From assembly GCF_002836475.1 (NCBI RefSeq), contig NZ_PJBJ01000027.1, positions 1 through 41,650 of the forward strand: DNA of 41,650 nt. Reading direction: 5' to 3'. The position numbers were made by a program, and so were the translations under genes. Source of the DNA: Flavobacterium sp. ALD4 (GTDB lineage Bacteria > Bacteroidota > Bacteroidia > Flavobacteriales > Flavobacteriaceae). Shown piece after piece: positions 8,400 to 17,395 of the stretch (positions within the stretch are counted from its first letter, which is position 1; every line of letters starts with the position of its first letter). Under the pieces are notes generated by a model that was not told where the DNA came from, ran no database searches, and saw only the letters and a list, made by a program, of their open reading frames with translations.

Positions 8400-9821
8400 A
8401 TGGAAATATTTCATATTAGCGCAGAGTGTTATCCCGTAGCAAAAGTAGGTGGTTTAGCAGATGTTGTAGGCGCATTGCCAAAATACCAGAATAAAGCCGG
8501 TCATCTTACAAGAGTTGTAATTCCTTGTTATGATACCAAGTTTAAAAAAGAAAATAAATTTGAATGCGTCCATTGGGGTTTTGTAAAATTGGGAAAATTC
8601 GATTTTTCATTTAATGTACTCAAGGAAACAACTGATAAATTAGGATTTGAGTTATACCTTATTGAAATTCCAGAATTATTCGACAGAAAAGACGTATACG
8701 GATACAAAGATGATATCGAACGATTCGTGTCATTTCAAATAGCCGCTTTAGATTGGATAATTGGTCGTGATGAAATGCCGGACGTAATCAATTGTCATGA
8801 TCATCATACAGGTTTGATTCCATTTATGATGTTGTATTGTGGTAAATATAAGAGATTACAAAATACACCTTCGATGATTACTATTCATAATGGATTATAT
8901 CAGGGGCAATTCGGATTTGATAAATTACATTATTTACCGGAATTTGATTTAGCACATGTGAATGTTTTAGAATGGGATCACTGCATCAATTCATTGGCCG
9001 TAGGAATAAAGTGTGCTTGGGCAGTGACGACCGTTTCCCCAAATTATTTGAATGAGATTAATTATTCAGCGAATGGATTAGAATCACTGTTTAATATGGT
9101 TCGCTATAAATCAACGGGGATATTAAACGGAATCGATACTGAAGTCTGGGACCCGTCAAAGGATAAAATGTTAGAAAAAAATTATTCGGTTGAAAACTTT
9201 GAGAAAGGCAAACAGCAGAACAAAGAGATACTATGCACTTTATTTAATTTAGATCCCACAAAGCCACTTTTTAGTTTTATCGGGCGCTTATTAGAAGAAA
9301 AAGGAGGCGATTTATTACCACAGGCATCGGCTTTGGCATTGTCCGAAAATTATAAAGAAATCAACATTCTTATTTTAGGCTCCGGAAATCAAGAGATAGA
9401 AGACCAATTAAATAGTTTATTGGTGGATTATAAGGGAAATTACAATACGTTTATTGGATACAATGAAGAGTTGGCACATTTAATTTATGCAGGAGCTGAC
9501 TTTTTATTAATGCCATCAAGGGTGGAACCGTGCGGACTAAATCAAATGTACTCGCTGCGATATGGCACAATTCCTATTGTGAGAAGGACTGGAGGGTTGA
9601 AAGACACGGTAACTGATTTTGGAGATAACGGTAACGGAGTCTGTCATGATCAATCTTCTGTTGGAGATATTTGTTACTCCATTCAAAGGGCAATAAACTT
9701 GTATAAAGATAAAGAACATTTAAATACAATTCGAAATACAGGAATGAATACAGATCATTCCTGGGAAAAGGCATGTCAGGAATATATAGAAGTGTATAAT
9801 TTAATAATTAACAAAATATGA
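8400..9821 (+). CDS. glgA: Glycogen synthase (ADP-glucose type, GT5)
   Basis: A 473-residue GT5 glycogen synthase transferring glucose from ADP-glucose to the non-reducing end of alpha-1,4-glucan. It starts with the diagnostic MEIFHISAECYPVAKVGGLAD; Lys15 of KVGGLAD is the ADP-glucose contact. HDHHTGL (133-139) lies in the N-terminal Rossmann half, NGID at 243-246, and the C-terminal half has IGRLLEEKGG (294-303) and the retaining-GT motif around Glu376 (EPCGLNQ). Length is normal for the family. It is first in glgA-glgC-glgB; its TGA overlaps the ATG of glgC in ATGA (9818-9821), pointing to translational coupling. The 187 bases upstream are AT-rich; no consensus promoter was identified. Confidence 0.97.
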   Translation: MEIFHISAECYPVAKVGGLADVVGALPKYQNKAGHLTRVVIPCYDTKFKKENKFECVHWGFVKLGKFDFSFNVLKETTDKLGFELYLIEIPELFDRKDVYGYKDDIERFVSFQIAALDWIIGRDEMPDVINCHDHHTGLIPFMMLYCGKYKRLQNTPSMITIHNGLYQGQFGFDKLHYLPEFDLAHVNVLEWDHCINSLAVGIKCAWAVTTVSPNYLNEINYSANGLESLFNMVRYKSTGILNGIDTEVWDPSKDKMLEKNYSVENFEKGKQQNKEILCTLFNLDPTKPLFSFIGRLLEEKGGDLLPQASALALSENYKEINILILGSGNQEIEDQLNSLLVDYKGNYNTFIGYNEELAHLIYAGADFLLMPSRVEPCGLNQMYSLRYGTIPIVRRTGGLKDTVTDFGDNGNGVCHDQSSVGDICYSIQRAINLYKDKEHLNTIRNTGMNTDHSWEKACQEYIEVYNLIINKI

Positions 9822-11098
9822 AAGCTAAGAAGAAAAATGTTATTGCAATTATTTTAGGTGGAGGTCAAGGATCACGATTATATCCATTGACAGAGTCTAG
9901 GTCTAAGCCTGCAGTACCAATAGGGGGAAATTATAGATTAGTTGATATTCCTATCTCAAATTGTATGAACTCAGATATTTATAGAATTTTTGTATTGACA
10001 CAATTTAATTCAGCTTCTTTAAATGCACATATAAAAAACACCTACAATTTTAGCGTATTTAGCCATGCTTTTGTAGATATCTTGGCTGCAGAGCAAACTC
10101 CAGATAATCCAACTTGGTTTCAAGGAACATCCGATGCAGTTAGACAATGTATGCCACACTTTTTGAATCATGATTTTGATTATGCACTGATTCTTTCCGG
10201 AGATCAATTATATCAAATGGATTTCAACGACATGATTGAAGAACATATTAAACATCAAGCAGACATAACCATTGCTACTTTACCAGTCAACGCTAAGGAT
10301 GCTCCGGAATTTGGAATTTTAAAAACAAATGAAAAGAGCTGTATAGAATCCTTTATAGAAAAACCAGCTAAGGAACTTTTACCGGACTGGAAGTCAGATG
10401 TAAGTGACCAGATGAAGAGTGAAGGAAAGGATTATTTAGCTTCAATGGGTATTTACATATTCAATCGCGAACTTTTAGTCGAATTAATGGCTAACCCTGA
10501 CACTAAGGATTTTGGGAAAGAAATTATCCCGCAAGCAGTTGGAAATAAAAAGATATTAAGCTACCAATATGAGGGATATTGGACAGATATTGGAAATATT
10601 GATTCTTTTTTTGAGGCTAATATTGGTCTGACGGATGATGTGCCTGAATTTAATTTATTTGATAACGATAATAAAATTTATACAAGACCTCGTTTATTGC
10701 CTCCTTCTAAATTTAAAAATACCATGATTGAAAAATCGTTGATTTCTGCAGGATGTATCTTGAATGCAAAGGAAATTAAACAATCTGTGATAGGTATTCG
10801 ATCAAGAATAGGAGAAGGGACTGTCATCCAAAACTGTTATGTGATGGGTAATGATTTTTATCAGAGTATTAATGATATGAATGCGGACGTTAAAAACAAT
10901 AAACTATTGGTTGGTATCGGAGAAAGGTGTTTTATCAGTCATGCCATAGTGGATAAAAATTGCAGAATAGGTAACGATGTTTATATCAATGGAGGTAAGC
11001 ACTTGGAAGATGTTTCACATGAATTGTATGCCATAAAAGATGGGATTGTTGTGATAAAAAAAGGTGCTATATTACCAGATAATTATACAATTAATTAA
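9818..11098 (+). CDS. glgC: Glucose-1-phosphate adenylyltransferase (ADP-glucose pyrophosphorylase)
   Basis: A 426-residue enzyme making ADP-glucose and pyrophosphate from ATP and glucose-1-phosphate, the committed step of bacterial glycogen synthesis. The nucleotidyltransferase signature GGGQGSRLYPLTESRSKP begins at residue 14. GTSDAVRQ (103-110) and LSGDQLYQMD (Asp129, probable metal ligand) follow, then EFGILK (164-169) and YWTDIGNIDSFFEAN. The last third carries the hexapeptide-like turns of a left-handed beta-helix domain, the usual site of oligomer contacts and allosteric control. It overlaps glgA by 4 bases and lies 70 bases before glgB. Confidence 0.97.
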   Translation: MKAKKKNVIAIILGGGQGSRLYPLTESRSKPAVPIGGNYRLVDIPISNCMNSDIYRIFVLTQFNSASLNAHIKNTYNFSVFSHAFVDILAAEQTPDNPTWFQGTSDAVRQCMPHFLNHDFDYALILSGDQLYQMDFNDMIEEHIKHQADITIATLPVNAKDAPEFGILKTNEKSCIESFIEKPAKELLPDWKSDVSDQMKSEGKDYLASMGIYIFNRELLVELMANPDTKDFGKEIIPQAVGNKKILSYQYEGYWTDIGNIDSFFEANIGLTDDVPEFNLFDNDNKIYTRPRLLPPSKFKNTMIEKSLISAGCILNAKEIKQSVIGIRSRIGEGTVIQNCYVMGNDFYQSINDMNADVKNNKLLVGIGERCFISHAIVDKNCRIGNDVYINGGKHLEDVSHELYAIKDGIVVIKKGAILPDNYTIN

Positions 11099-11168
11099 GC
11101 TATTACTACTTTTTTTTAAAAAATTAATATTCTATTTATTTTAATATTTAGAATCATACAAGTGCTAT

Positions 11169-13076
11169 ATGAGTAAAGTTATCACGCATTCTCTTTTTAC
11201 TGATTTTGACATCGATTTATTTAAAGCTGGAAAACATTACAGACTATATGATAAACTTGGAGCGCATCTGATTGAACTAGATGGTGTAAAAGGCGTTTAT
11301 TTTGCCGTTTGGGCTCCAACTGCCCGTTCAGTATCTGTTGTGGGAGATTTTAACTTCTGGACTCAAGGAGAACATCCGCTTCAGGTAAGATGGGATTCTT
11401 CTGGTATCTGGGAAGGATTTATTCCCAATATTGAAAAAGGAACTACTTATAAATATAAGATAAAATCCAATAATAGCGGAGTAGTCACTGAAAAAGCAGA
11501 TCCTTTTGCTTTCTATTGTGAAAAACCGCCGCATACCGCATCTGTAGTATGGGATCTCGATTACAAATGGGACGATACCAAATGGATGGAGAATCGTCAG
11601 GATCATAATGCGCTGGACAAACCGTACTCCGTGTATGAAGTTCATTTGGGGTCCTGGAAACGCCATGAAGAAGACAATCGATTTCTGACTTATCTTGAAT
11701 TTGCGGAAGATCTAGTCGCTTATGTAAAAGAAACCGGATTTACGCATGTAGAGTTTATGCCCATCATGGAGTATCCATATGATCCATCGTGGGGGTATCA
11801 GCTGGTAGGTTATTTTGCACCGACGTCTCGTTTTGGGCAGCCACAAGAATTTATGGTGCTGGTAGATCGATTGCATCAGGCCGGAATTGGAGTTATTCTG
11901 GATTGGGTTCCTTCCCATTTCCCAGATGACGCACATGGCTTAGGATTCTTTGACGGCTCAAATCTTTTTGAACATCCGGATCGTAAAAAAGGATATCATC
12001 CAGACTGGAAAAGTTTGGTCTTTAATTATGGCCGAAATGAAGTGCGATCTTTTTTGATCAGTAATGCGCTGTTTTGGCTGCAACATTACCATGCAGATGC
12101 TCTTCGCGTGGATGCGGTAGCTTCGATGTTGTATTTAGATTATTCAAGGGAAGAAGGAGAATGGGAGCCTAATATTTACGGTGGAAGGGAAAACCTAGAT
12201 ACCATAAGTTTTTTAAAAGAATTCAACGAAGCTGTGTACTCTAATTTTGAAGGGGTCCAGACAATTGCTGAAGAAAGCACCTCATTTCCTATGGTTTCAA
12301 GACCAACCTCTATTGGTGGCTTAGGATTTGGGATGAAATGGATGATGGGTTGGATGCATGATACGTTAGAGTATTTTCAAAAAGATACCGTGTACAGAAA
12401 GTACCATCAAAATGATTTGACGTTTTCATCGACTTATGCTTTTTCAGAAAATTTCATGTTGCCACTTTCGCATGACGAAGTAGTGTATGGTAAAAAATCC
12501 ATTGTTGGCAGAATGCCTGGCGATGAATGGCAAAAATTCGCAAATTTACGATTGCTATATGGTTATATGTTCACGCATCCTGGAACAAAATTACTGTTTA
12601 TGGGATGTGAATTTGGCCAAAGTGCCGAATGGAATTTTGAGCGTAGTCTTGATTGGCATTTAAATGAGTATCCGTACCATGAAGGGGTGAAAAAGTTGAT
12701 TACAGATTTAAATAGTTTATATAAAACGGAGCCCGCATTATATGAAAAGCAATTTAGTCCAGATGGATTCGAATGGATCAATTATTCAGACCATCAAAAT
12801 GCAGTGATGTCCTTTATTCGTAAAGGAGTCAAGGTAAAAGACGATGTATTTATCGTTTGTAATTTTACTCAGGTAATCCGTGAAAATTATAGGATAGGTA
12901 TTCCAAGAAAAGGCAAGCTTAAGGCCATTTTTAATAGTGATGCTACAATTTATGGTGGTAGCGGAATAAAGAATTCCGTTAAATTACCGATAGAAGCCGC
13001 ACCATATGACGGACGGGACTATTCAATAGAACTAACACTACCTCCCTTAGCCGTAATCGTATTTAAAATTGTATAA
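11169..13076 (+). CDS. glgB: 1,4-alpha-glucan branching enzyme (GH13)
   Basis: A 635-residue branching enzyme that cuts alpha-1,4 chains and reattaches them as alpha-1,6 branches. An N-terminal CBM48/isoamylase-like domain (about residues 35-120, FAVWAPTARSVSVVGDFNFW) precedes the GH13 barrel. The catalytic set is visible with the same spacing as in E. coli GlgB: nucleophile Asp315 in LRVDAV, acid/base Glu368 in IAEEST, and transition-state stabiliser Asp436 in LSHDEV. The beta-sandwich C-domain ends at LPPLAVIVFKIV. It lacks the extra N1 module of longer GlgBs, which is common in shorter family members. It closes the glg unit, followed 50 bases later by a strong terminator. Confidence 0.96.
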   Translation: MSKVITHSLFTDFDIDLFKAGKHYRLYDKLGAHLIELDGVKGVYFAVWAPTARSVSVVGDFNFWTQGEHPLQVRWDSSGIWEGFIPNIEKGTTYKYKIKSNNSGVVTEKADPFAFYCEKPPHTASVVWDLDYKWDDTKWMENRQDHNALDKPYSVYEVHLGSWKRHEEDNRFLTYLEFAEDLVAYVKETGFTHVEFMPIMEYPYDPSWGYQLVGYFAPTSRFGQPQEFMVLVDRLHQAGIGVILDWVPSHFPDDAHGLGFFDGSNLFEHPDRKKGYHPDWKSLVFNYGRNEVRSFLISNALFWLQHYHADALRVDAVASMLYLDYSREEGEWEPNIYGGRENLDTISFLKEFNEAVYSNFEGVQTIAEESTSFPMVSRPTSIGGLGFGMKWMMGWMHDTLEYFQKDTVYRKYHQNDLTFSSTYAFSENFMLPLSHDEVVYGKKSIVGRMPGDEWQKFANLRLLYGYMFTHPGTKLLFMGCEFGQSAEWNFERSLDWHLNEYPYHEGVKKLITDLNSLYKTEPALYEKQFSPDGFEWINYSDHQNAVMSFIRKGVKVKDDVFIVCNFTQVIRENYRIGIPRKGKLKAIFNSDATIYGGSGIKNSVKLPIEAAPYDGRDYSIELTLPPLAVIVFKIV

Positions 13077-13125
13077 AATTTTAAATGGATAGACATATTA
13101 CTTTTATAGGTTAATTTCCAATAGG

Positions 13126-13168
13126 ACAAACAGTATTGATTCCCGGAGTTTATACTGTTTGTTTTTTT
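13126..13168 (+). terminator. Rho-independent terminator of the glg operon
   Basis: An 11-bp perfect stem (ACAAACAGTAT with ATACTGTTTGT), a 15-base loop and a continuous T-run directly after the stem. It separates glgB from the GH31 gene, so the latter needs its own promoter. Confidence 0.85.
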
Positions 13169-13208
13169 ACTAAAACAATTATAACGATTTCGTGAATATA
13201 GTTGTTTT

Positions 13209-13242
13209 TTGGGAAAGCGAATATAGTTTTTTTGTATGTTTG
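13209..13242 (+). promoter_or_regulatory. Bacteroidota-type promoter for the GH31 gene
   Basis: A -7 element TATGTTTG (13235-13242, matching TAnnTTTG) with a TTG at 13209-13211, 23 bp apart, at the edge of the known spacing. Transcription would start about 30 bases before the ATG at 13280. It lies just downstream of the glg terminator, as expected. Confidence 0.55.
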
Positions 13243-13279
13243 GAAATAAATAAAGTGCTTAATATTAATAAGATATATC

Positions 13280-15679
13280 ATGATTACAAATACAGAATTA
13301 GAATTCAAAGGCGATTTATACCCATCAGAGATCGTTTCTTTTGAACATGACGTTGATTCAGTGTATTTTAATACAGACAACAGTGTAGTTTTAAAAGTTA
13401 CAGTGTTAAGAGACAGTTTAATACGTTTTCGTTACACAACAAAAGGATATTTCAGTAATGACTTTTCCTACGCTATTGATAAAAGTCATTCGCATGGATA
13501 TAATTTTCTTCAGGTTACTGAAGAAGCGGAGTATTATCAAATACAAACCAGCAAAGTAAAATGTGTTATTCAAAAAATCGATATGAGAGTATCTATTTTT
13601 GACTTACAAGGTAATGTCTTACTTGAAGATGAGTTGGGTTTCCATTGGGAGGAAAGTTACGAGTACGGCGGTAATATCGTTAAGATGAGTAAGGCTTCAA
13701 AAGACGGGGAATGTTTTTATGGCCTCGGAGATAAAGCGACCCAAATGAATTTGAAAGGGAAAAGATTGGAAAATTTTGCCACTGATCAGTATGCTTTTCA
13801 GAAAGATCAAGAACCTTTATACAAAGTAGTTCCCTTTTATATTGGGTTACAAAATAAACAAGCATACGGTATTTTCTTTGATAATACATTTAGAACTTTC
13901 TTTGATTTTTGCCACGAAAGAAGGAATGTAACCAGTTTCTGGTCAGAAGGAGGGGAGATGAATTATTATTTCATCTATGGACCTAAAATGGAGGATGTTG
14001 TCACCAGCTATACTGATTTGACCGGTAAACCAGAATTACCCCCATTATGGGCTTTAGGTTATCACCAATGTAAATGGAGTTATTACCCAGAGAGCAACGT
14101 TAAAGAAATTACAGCAAAATTCAGAGAATTAAAAATACCTTGCGATGCCATTTATTTGGATATTGATTATATGGAAGGGTTTCGATGTTTTACCTGGAAC
14201 AAGGAATATTTTCCTGATCCAAAAAGAATGGTCGCAGAATTAGCAGAAGATGGTTTTAAAACTGTCGTGATCATTGATCCGGGAATTAAGATCGACAAAG
14301 AATACTCAGTCTATAAAGAGGCTTTAGAAAAAGATTATTTCTGTAAACGTGCTGATGGTCCTTATATGAAAGGAAAAGTTTGGCCGGGAGAATGTAATTT
14401 CCCTGATTATACTAATCCCGAGGTCAGAGAATGGTGGGCAGGTTTATTTAAAGAATTAATATCCGAGATCGGAGTAAAAGGAGTTTGGAATGACATGAAT
14501 GAGCCTGCAGTTATGGAGGTTCCTAATAAAACGTTCCCGATGGATGTTCGTCATGATTATGACGGAAACCCTTGTAGTCATAGAAAAGCACATAATATTT
14601 ATGGTACACAGATGGCAAGAGCTACTTATCATGGAGTAAAAAGATTTGCTTATCCGAAAAGACCTTTTATCATCACGAGGTCTGCTTATGCAGGTGCGCA
14701 ACGTTACAGTTCTTCTTGGACTGGTGATAATGTGGCCACTTGGGAGCATTTGTGGATAGCAAATATACAAGTGCAAAGAATGTCAATTTCCGGAATGGGC
14801 TTTACTGGTTCGGATATCGGTGGATTTGCAGAACAACCTTCAGGGGAGTTATATATGCGCTGGATTCAATTGGGTGTTTTCCATCCTTTTTGCCGAACAC
14901 ACTCGTCCGGTGATCATGGGGATCAGGAGCCGTGGGCGTTTGATGAAGAGGTTATTGATATTACCAGAAAGTTTGTTAACCTACGTTACCAGTTGTTACC
15001 TTACCTATACACTATGTTTTGGCAATATATTGAAGAGGGAATCCCTATGCTTAAACCATTAGTGTACTATGACCAAAGTGACATACAAACGCATTATAGA
15101 AATGACGAGTTTATTTTTGGAAACCAAATTTTAGTTTGTCCTATTTTGGAACCTAACGCCATAGGCAGGAGAATGTATGTTCCTCGTGGTCAATGGTATA
15201 ATTACTGGAATAATGATTTTGTGACTGGAGGAAAGGAAATTTGGGTTGACACTAAATTCGACGAAATTCCAGTATTTATAAAAGCGGGTGCTATTATTCC
15301 GAAATATCCTGTTCAACAATATGTGGGAGAATTAGAATTTGATGAATTGACCTTAGATTTATATTATAAAGAAGGAAAAGAAAAGTCGGTAGTTTATGAA
15401 GACGCACAAGATGGCTATGATTATAAAAAAGGTAGGTATAGTTTCTTGACTTTTCAAGTAACAGGAAAAGAAAAAGAACTTAATGTCCAATTGCATAAAG
15501 AAGGTAAATATGATACCAATTATACTAAGTACAAGATAAATCTAATCGGATTTCCTTTTAAAGTCAAAAGCATAGAAATTGATAATGAGGAAGTTTCATT
15601 TGACAGCGCGAAGCTTGAAGGAGAAAATTACCTTATTGTAGCGAAAGAATTTAACGTTTTACATATTACTGGAGAATAA
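13280..15679 (+). CDS. Alpha-glucosidase / glycoside hydrolase family 31
   Basis: A 799-residue GH31 enzyme. The nucleophile Asp405 is in WNDMNEP and the acid/base Asp483 in SSWTGDN, both standard for retaining GH31 alpha-glucosidases. The N-terminal beta-sandwich (about 30-250) carries FYGLGDK and the C-terminal sandwich follows the barrel (from about 580). No signal peptide is seen, so it is probably cytoplasmic, which suits release of glucose from alpha-glucans such as glycogen or imported maltodextrins. GH31 also includes alpha-xylosidases and glucanotransferases, so exact specificity is uncertain; the glg neighbours favour alpha-glucosidase. It is transcribed separately from glgACB. Confidence 0.93.
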   Translation: MITNTELEFKGDLYPSEIVSFEHDVDSVYFNTDNSVVLKVTVLRDSLIRFRYTTKGYFSNDFSYAIDKSHSHGYNFLQVTEEAEYYQIQTSKVKCVIQKIDMRVSIFDLQGNVLLEDELGFHWEESYEYGGNIVKMSKASKDGECFYGLGDKATQMNLKGKRLENFATDQYAFQKDQEPLYKVVPFYIGLQNKQAYGIFFDNTFRTFFDFCHERRNVTSFWSEGGEMNYYFIYGPKMEDVVTSYTDLTGKPELPPLWALGYHQCKWSYYPESNVKEITAKFRELKIPCDAIYLDIDYMEGFRCFTWNKEYFPDPKRMVAELAEDGFKTVVIIDPGIKIDKEYSVYKEALEKDYFCKRADGPYMKGKVWPGECNFPDYTNPEVREWWAGLFKELISEIGVKGVWNDMNEPAVMEVPNKTFPMDVRHDYDGNPCSHRKAHNIYGTQMARATYHGVKRFAYPKRPFIITRSAYAGAQRYSSSWTGDNVATWEHLWIANIQVQRMSISGMGFTGSDIGGFAEQPSGELYMRWIQLGVFHPFCRTHSSGDHGDQEPWAFDEEVIDITRKFVNLRYQLLPYLYTMFWQYIEEGIPMLKPLVYYDQSDIQTHYRNDEFIFGNQILVCPILEPNAIGRRMYVPRGQWYNYWNNDFVTGGKEIWVDTKFDEIPVFIKAGAIIPKYPVQQYVGELEFDELTLDLYYKEGKEKSVVYEDAQDGYDYKKGRYSFLTFQVTGKEKELNVQLHKEGKYDTNYTKYKINLIGFPFKVKSIEIDNEEVSFDSAKLEGENYLIVAKEFNVLHITGE

Positions 15680-15688
15680 GAAAAACAA

Positions 15689-15704
15689 AAATGTTGCAAC
15701 ATTT
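15689..15704. repeat. 16-bp perfect palindrome between GH31 and the M48 protease gene
   Basis: AAATGTTGCAACATTT is a perfect palindrome with no loop. It lies ten bases after the GH31 stop and just upstream of the -33 element of the next gene. It resembles a dimer-binding operator more than a terminator since no T-run follows. Function is unknown. Confidence 0.35.
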
Positions 15705-15714
15705 GCCATTAATT

Positions 15715-15749
15715 TTGCAAATAAAATTTCGTCTATTATCGTATTTTTG
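15715..15749 (+). promoter_or_regulatory. Bacteroidota-type promoter for the M48 protease gene
   Basis: A -7 element TATTTTTG (15742-15749) with TTG at 15715-15717, 24 bp apart, slightly long for the consensus. The start codon is 20 bases past the -7 element. Confidence 0.5.
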
Positions 15750-15768
15750 TTAAAATAAAAATAGTATC

Positions 15769-16587
15769 ATGAAAAAACATTCAATATTAGTAGGGATTTG
15801 CTCATTGGGATTATTGGTCTCTTGTGCAACAAATCCGCTGACAGGAAAGAAAACATTAAATTTTGTTTCAAATAGCGAACTCTTTCCTTCCTCTTTTGCA
15901 CAATACGGAACTTTTCTAAGTGAAAATAAAGTAATTACAGGAACTGCTGATGCCAGAAGAGTAGAAAATTTGGGAATGAAAATAAAAGTTGCCGCTGAAA
16001 AATACCTTAACTATTTAGGTCAACAGAACTATTTAAACGGTTACCAATGGGAATATAAATTAATTGACGATAAACAAATTAATGCCTGGTGTATGCCCGG
16101 TGGGAAAATCGTTGTTTACTCTGGCATTTTACCTGTAACACAAAATGATGCAGGTCTAGCTACTGTGATGGGACATGAGGTTTCTCACGCGCTTGCCAAT
16201 CATGGTGCGCAACGTATGAGTGCCGCACAAATTCAAGGTCTTGGTGCTGTAGGAGTGGTTGTTGCAACAGGAGGAAAAAGTGAAGAAACACAACAAACTT
16301 GGCAAAAAGTTTACGGTGTTGGTTCACAAGTGGGAGTAATGTTGCCATACAGCAGAAATCATGAAACTGAGGCTGATAAAATAGGTCTTATATTAATGGC
16401 TATTGCGGGTTACAATCCTGATCAAGCAATTTCTTTCTGGACTAGAATGGCAGCAAGTTCAAACGGTCAAGCGCCACCTGAATTTTTAAGTTCGCATCCC
16501 TCTGATGCTACCAGAATAGCAAGTTTACAGGCGATGGTTCCCGAAGCTAAAGCTATTGCAGCAAAATTTGGAATGATCTACAAATAA
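15769..16587 (+). CDS. M48-family metalloprotease, lipoprotein
   Basis: A 272-residue zinc protease of the M48 family (BepA/LoiP/Oma1-like). The signal ends in the lipobox LLVSC with Cys19 as the likely lipidated residue, placing it in the periplasm on a membrane. The zinc-binding motif HEVSH (His136, Glu137, His140) is followed by the third-ligand region NHETEAD, where Glu199 is the likely ligand. Periplasmic relatives take part in outer-membrane protein quality control; that role is inferred from the family. No TPR region is present, unlike BepA. Its own promoter and terminator make it a single-gene unit. Confidence 0.92.
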   Translation: MKKHSILVGICSLGLLVSCATNPLTGKKTLNFVSNSELFPSSFAQYGTFLSENKVITGTADARRVENLGMKIKVAAEKYLNYLGQQNYLNGYQWEYKLIDDKQINAWCMPGGKIVVYSGILPVTQNDAGLATVMGHEVSHALANHGAQRMSAAQIQGLGAVGVVVATGGKSEETQQTWQKVYGVGSQVGVMLPYSRNHETEADKIGLILMAIAGYNPDQAISFWTRMAASSNGQAPPEFLSSHPSDATRIASLQAMVPEAKAIAAKFGMIYK

Positions 16588-16605
16588 TAATTTATAAGTT
16601 TACAA

Positions 16606-16643
16606 AACAGAAAAGCCGATTCATTTGAATTGGCTTTTCTGTT
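16606..16643 (+). terminator. Terminator of the M48 protease gene
   Basis: A 17-bp stem with one G-U pair (AACAGAAAAGCCGATTC against GAATTGGCTTTTCTGTT) and a short loop. The T-rich end is part of the stem; the complementary A-run means it could work in both directions. Confidence 0.7.
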
Positions 16644-16728
16644 TACTACTGCATTAAGTTTTCAATATCTCTAACATTTTATATGTTTGCTATTAAAAAA
16701 ATAAAAAAATTGGTATAAAAATAATCCT

Positions 16729-17151
16729 ATGATTGCATTACAAAAAGGAGATAAAAAGTTGATCAATGCATCAGTTTTCTATGATTGGGCTAACTCTGTT
16801 TATATTTTAGTAATCGCTACTGCTGTTTTCCCCATTTATTATGAGACTGTAACAAGAGGCAACAATGGTATTGTACAATTTCTTGGGCGTGACTTTAATA
16901 ACTCGTCTTTATTATCATACTCCCTATCTTTTTCCATTGTAATAGTCGCCTTAATGTCACCCATTTTGTCTGGAATAACTGATTACACAGGAAATAAGAA
17001 ACGGTTCATGCAGTTTTTCTGTTATCTGGGGTCTTTTTCTGTGATGAGTTTATTCTTTTTTACCGGTCAAGATACCTTGTGGATTGGAGTCCTAGGTACT
17101 ATTTTAGCTAGTATCGGCTTTTGGGGAAGTATTGTTTTTTTTTTCATCTAG
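16729..17151 (+). pseudogene. Truncated UMF1/Atg22-type MFS transporter
   Basis: The frame encodes the N-terminal 140 residues of an MFS transporter of the UMF1 (vacuole effluxer Atg22-like) family: FYDWANSVYILVIATAVFPI, then a further transmembrane segment with MSPILSGITDYTGNKKRF and ASIGFWGSIVF. Intact members have roughly 400-450 residues. Here the frame runs through a ten-T homopolymer and stops just where the family normally continues FYNAYLPEIA. A short I-A-K echo (attgctaaa, 17152-17160) lies right after, but only 245 bases remain before lon, so about two thirds of the gene is deleted. It starts at the ATG at 16729 with the family's usual N-terminus. A fragment with about four helices is unlikely to transport. 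Confidence 0.8.
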
Positions 17152-17258
17152 ATTGCTAAATGAGTTTAGACTTTACTTGTGAGAGAGTAATAAAGTAATA
17201 CATTAGCTACATTTTATTCAATTAGCTTTTAAAATGATTATTTTTTATTTCTTCAAAA

Positions 17259-17274
17259 TGGCATAAAGATTGCA
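17259..17274 (+). promoter_or_regulatory. Sigma-54-like promoter upstream of lon
   Basis: TGGCAT-N5-TTGCA matches the -24/-12 consensus of RpoN promoters, with GG and GC exactly 12 bases apart. Predicted start near 17285, about 110 bases before the lon ATG. It could also be a relic belonging to the deleted transporter region, or chance in AT-rich DNA. Confidence 0.4.
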
Positions 17275-17342
17275 ATTTTGAGGTAGCTAATGAATAATGA
17301 GGTTTAATGCATGTTTTATTCATATTTAAACAACTGATACCT

Positions 17343-17350
17343 TATATTTG
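17343..17350 (+). promoter_or_regulatory. Candidate -7 element for lon
   Basis: TATATTTG fits the Bacteroidota -7 consensus TAnnTTTG and sits 46 bases before the preferred lon ATG (17396). No TTG is found 17-23 bp upstream, so it is weaker than the rpsA promoter. Confidence 0.4.
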
Positions 17351-17395
17351 TTATTTACTTGAAATTTTTTAATGACAAAAAGACTCAAAAACAAT

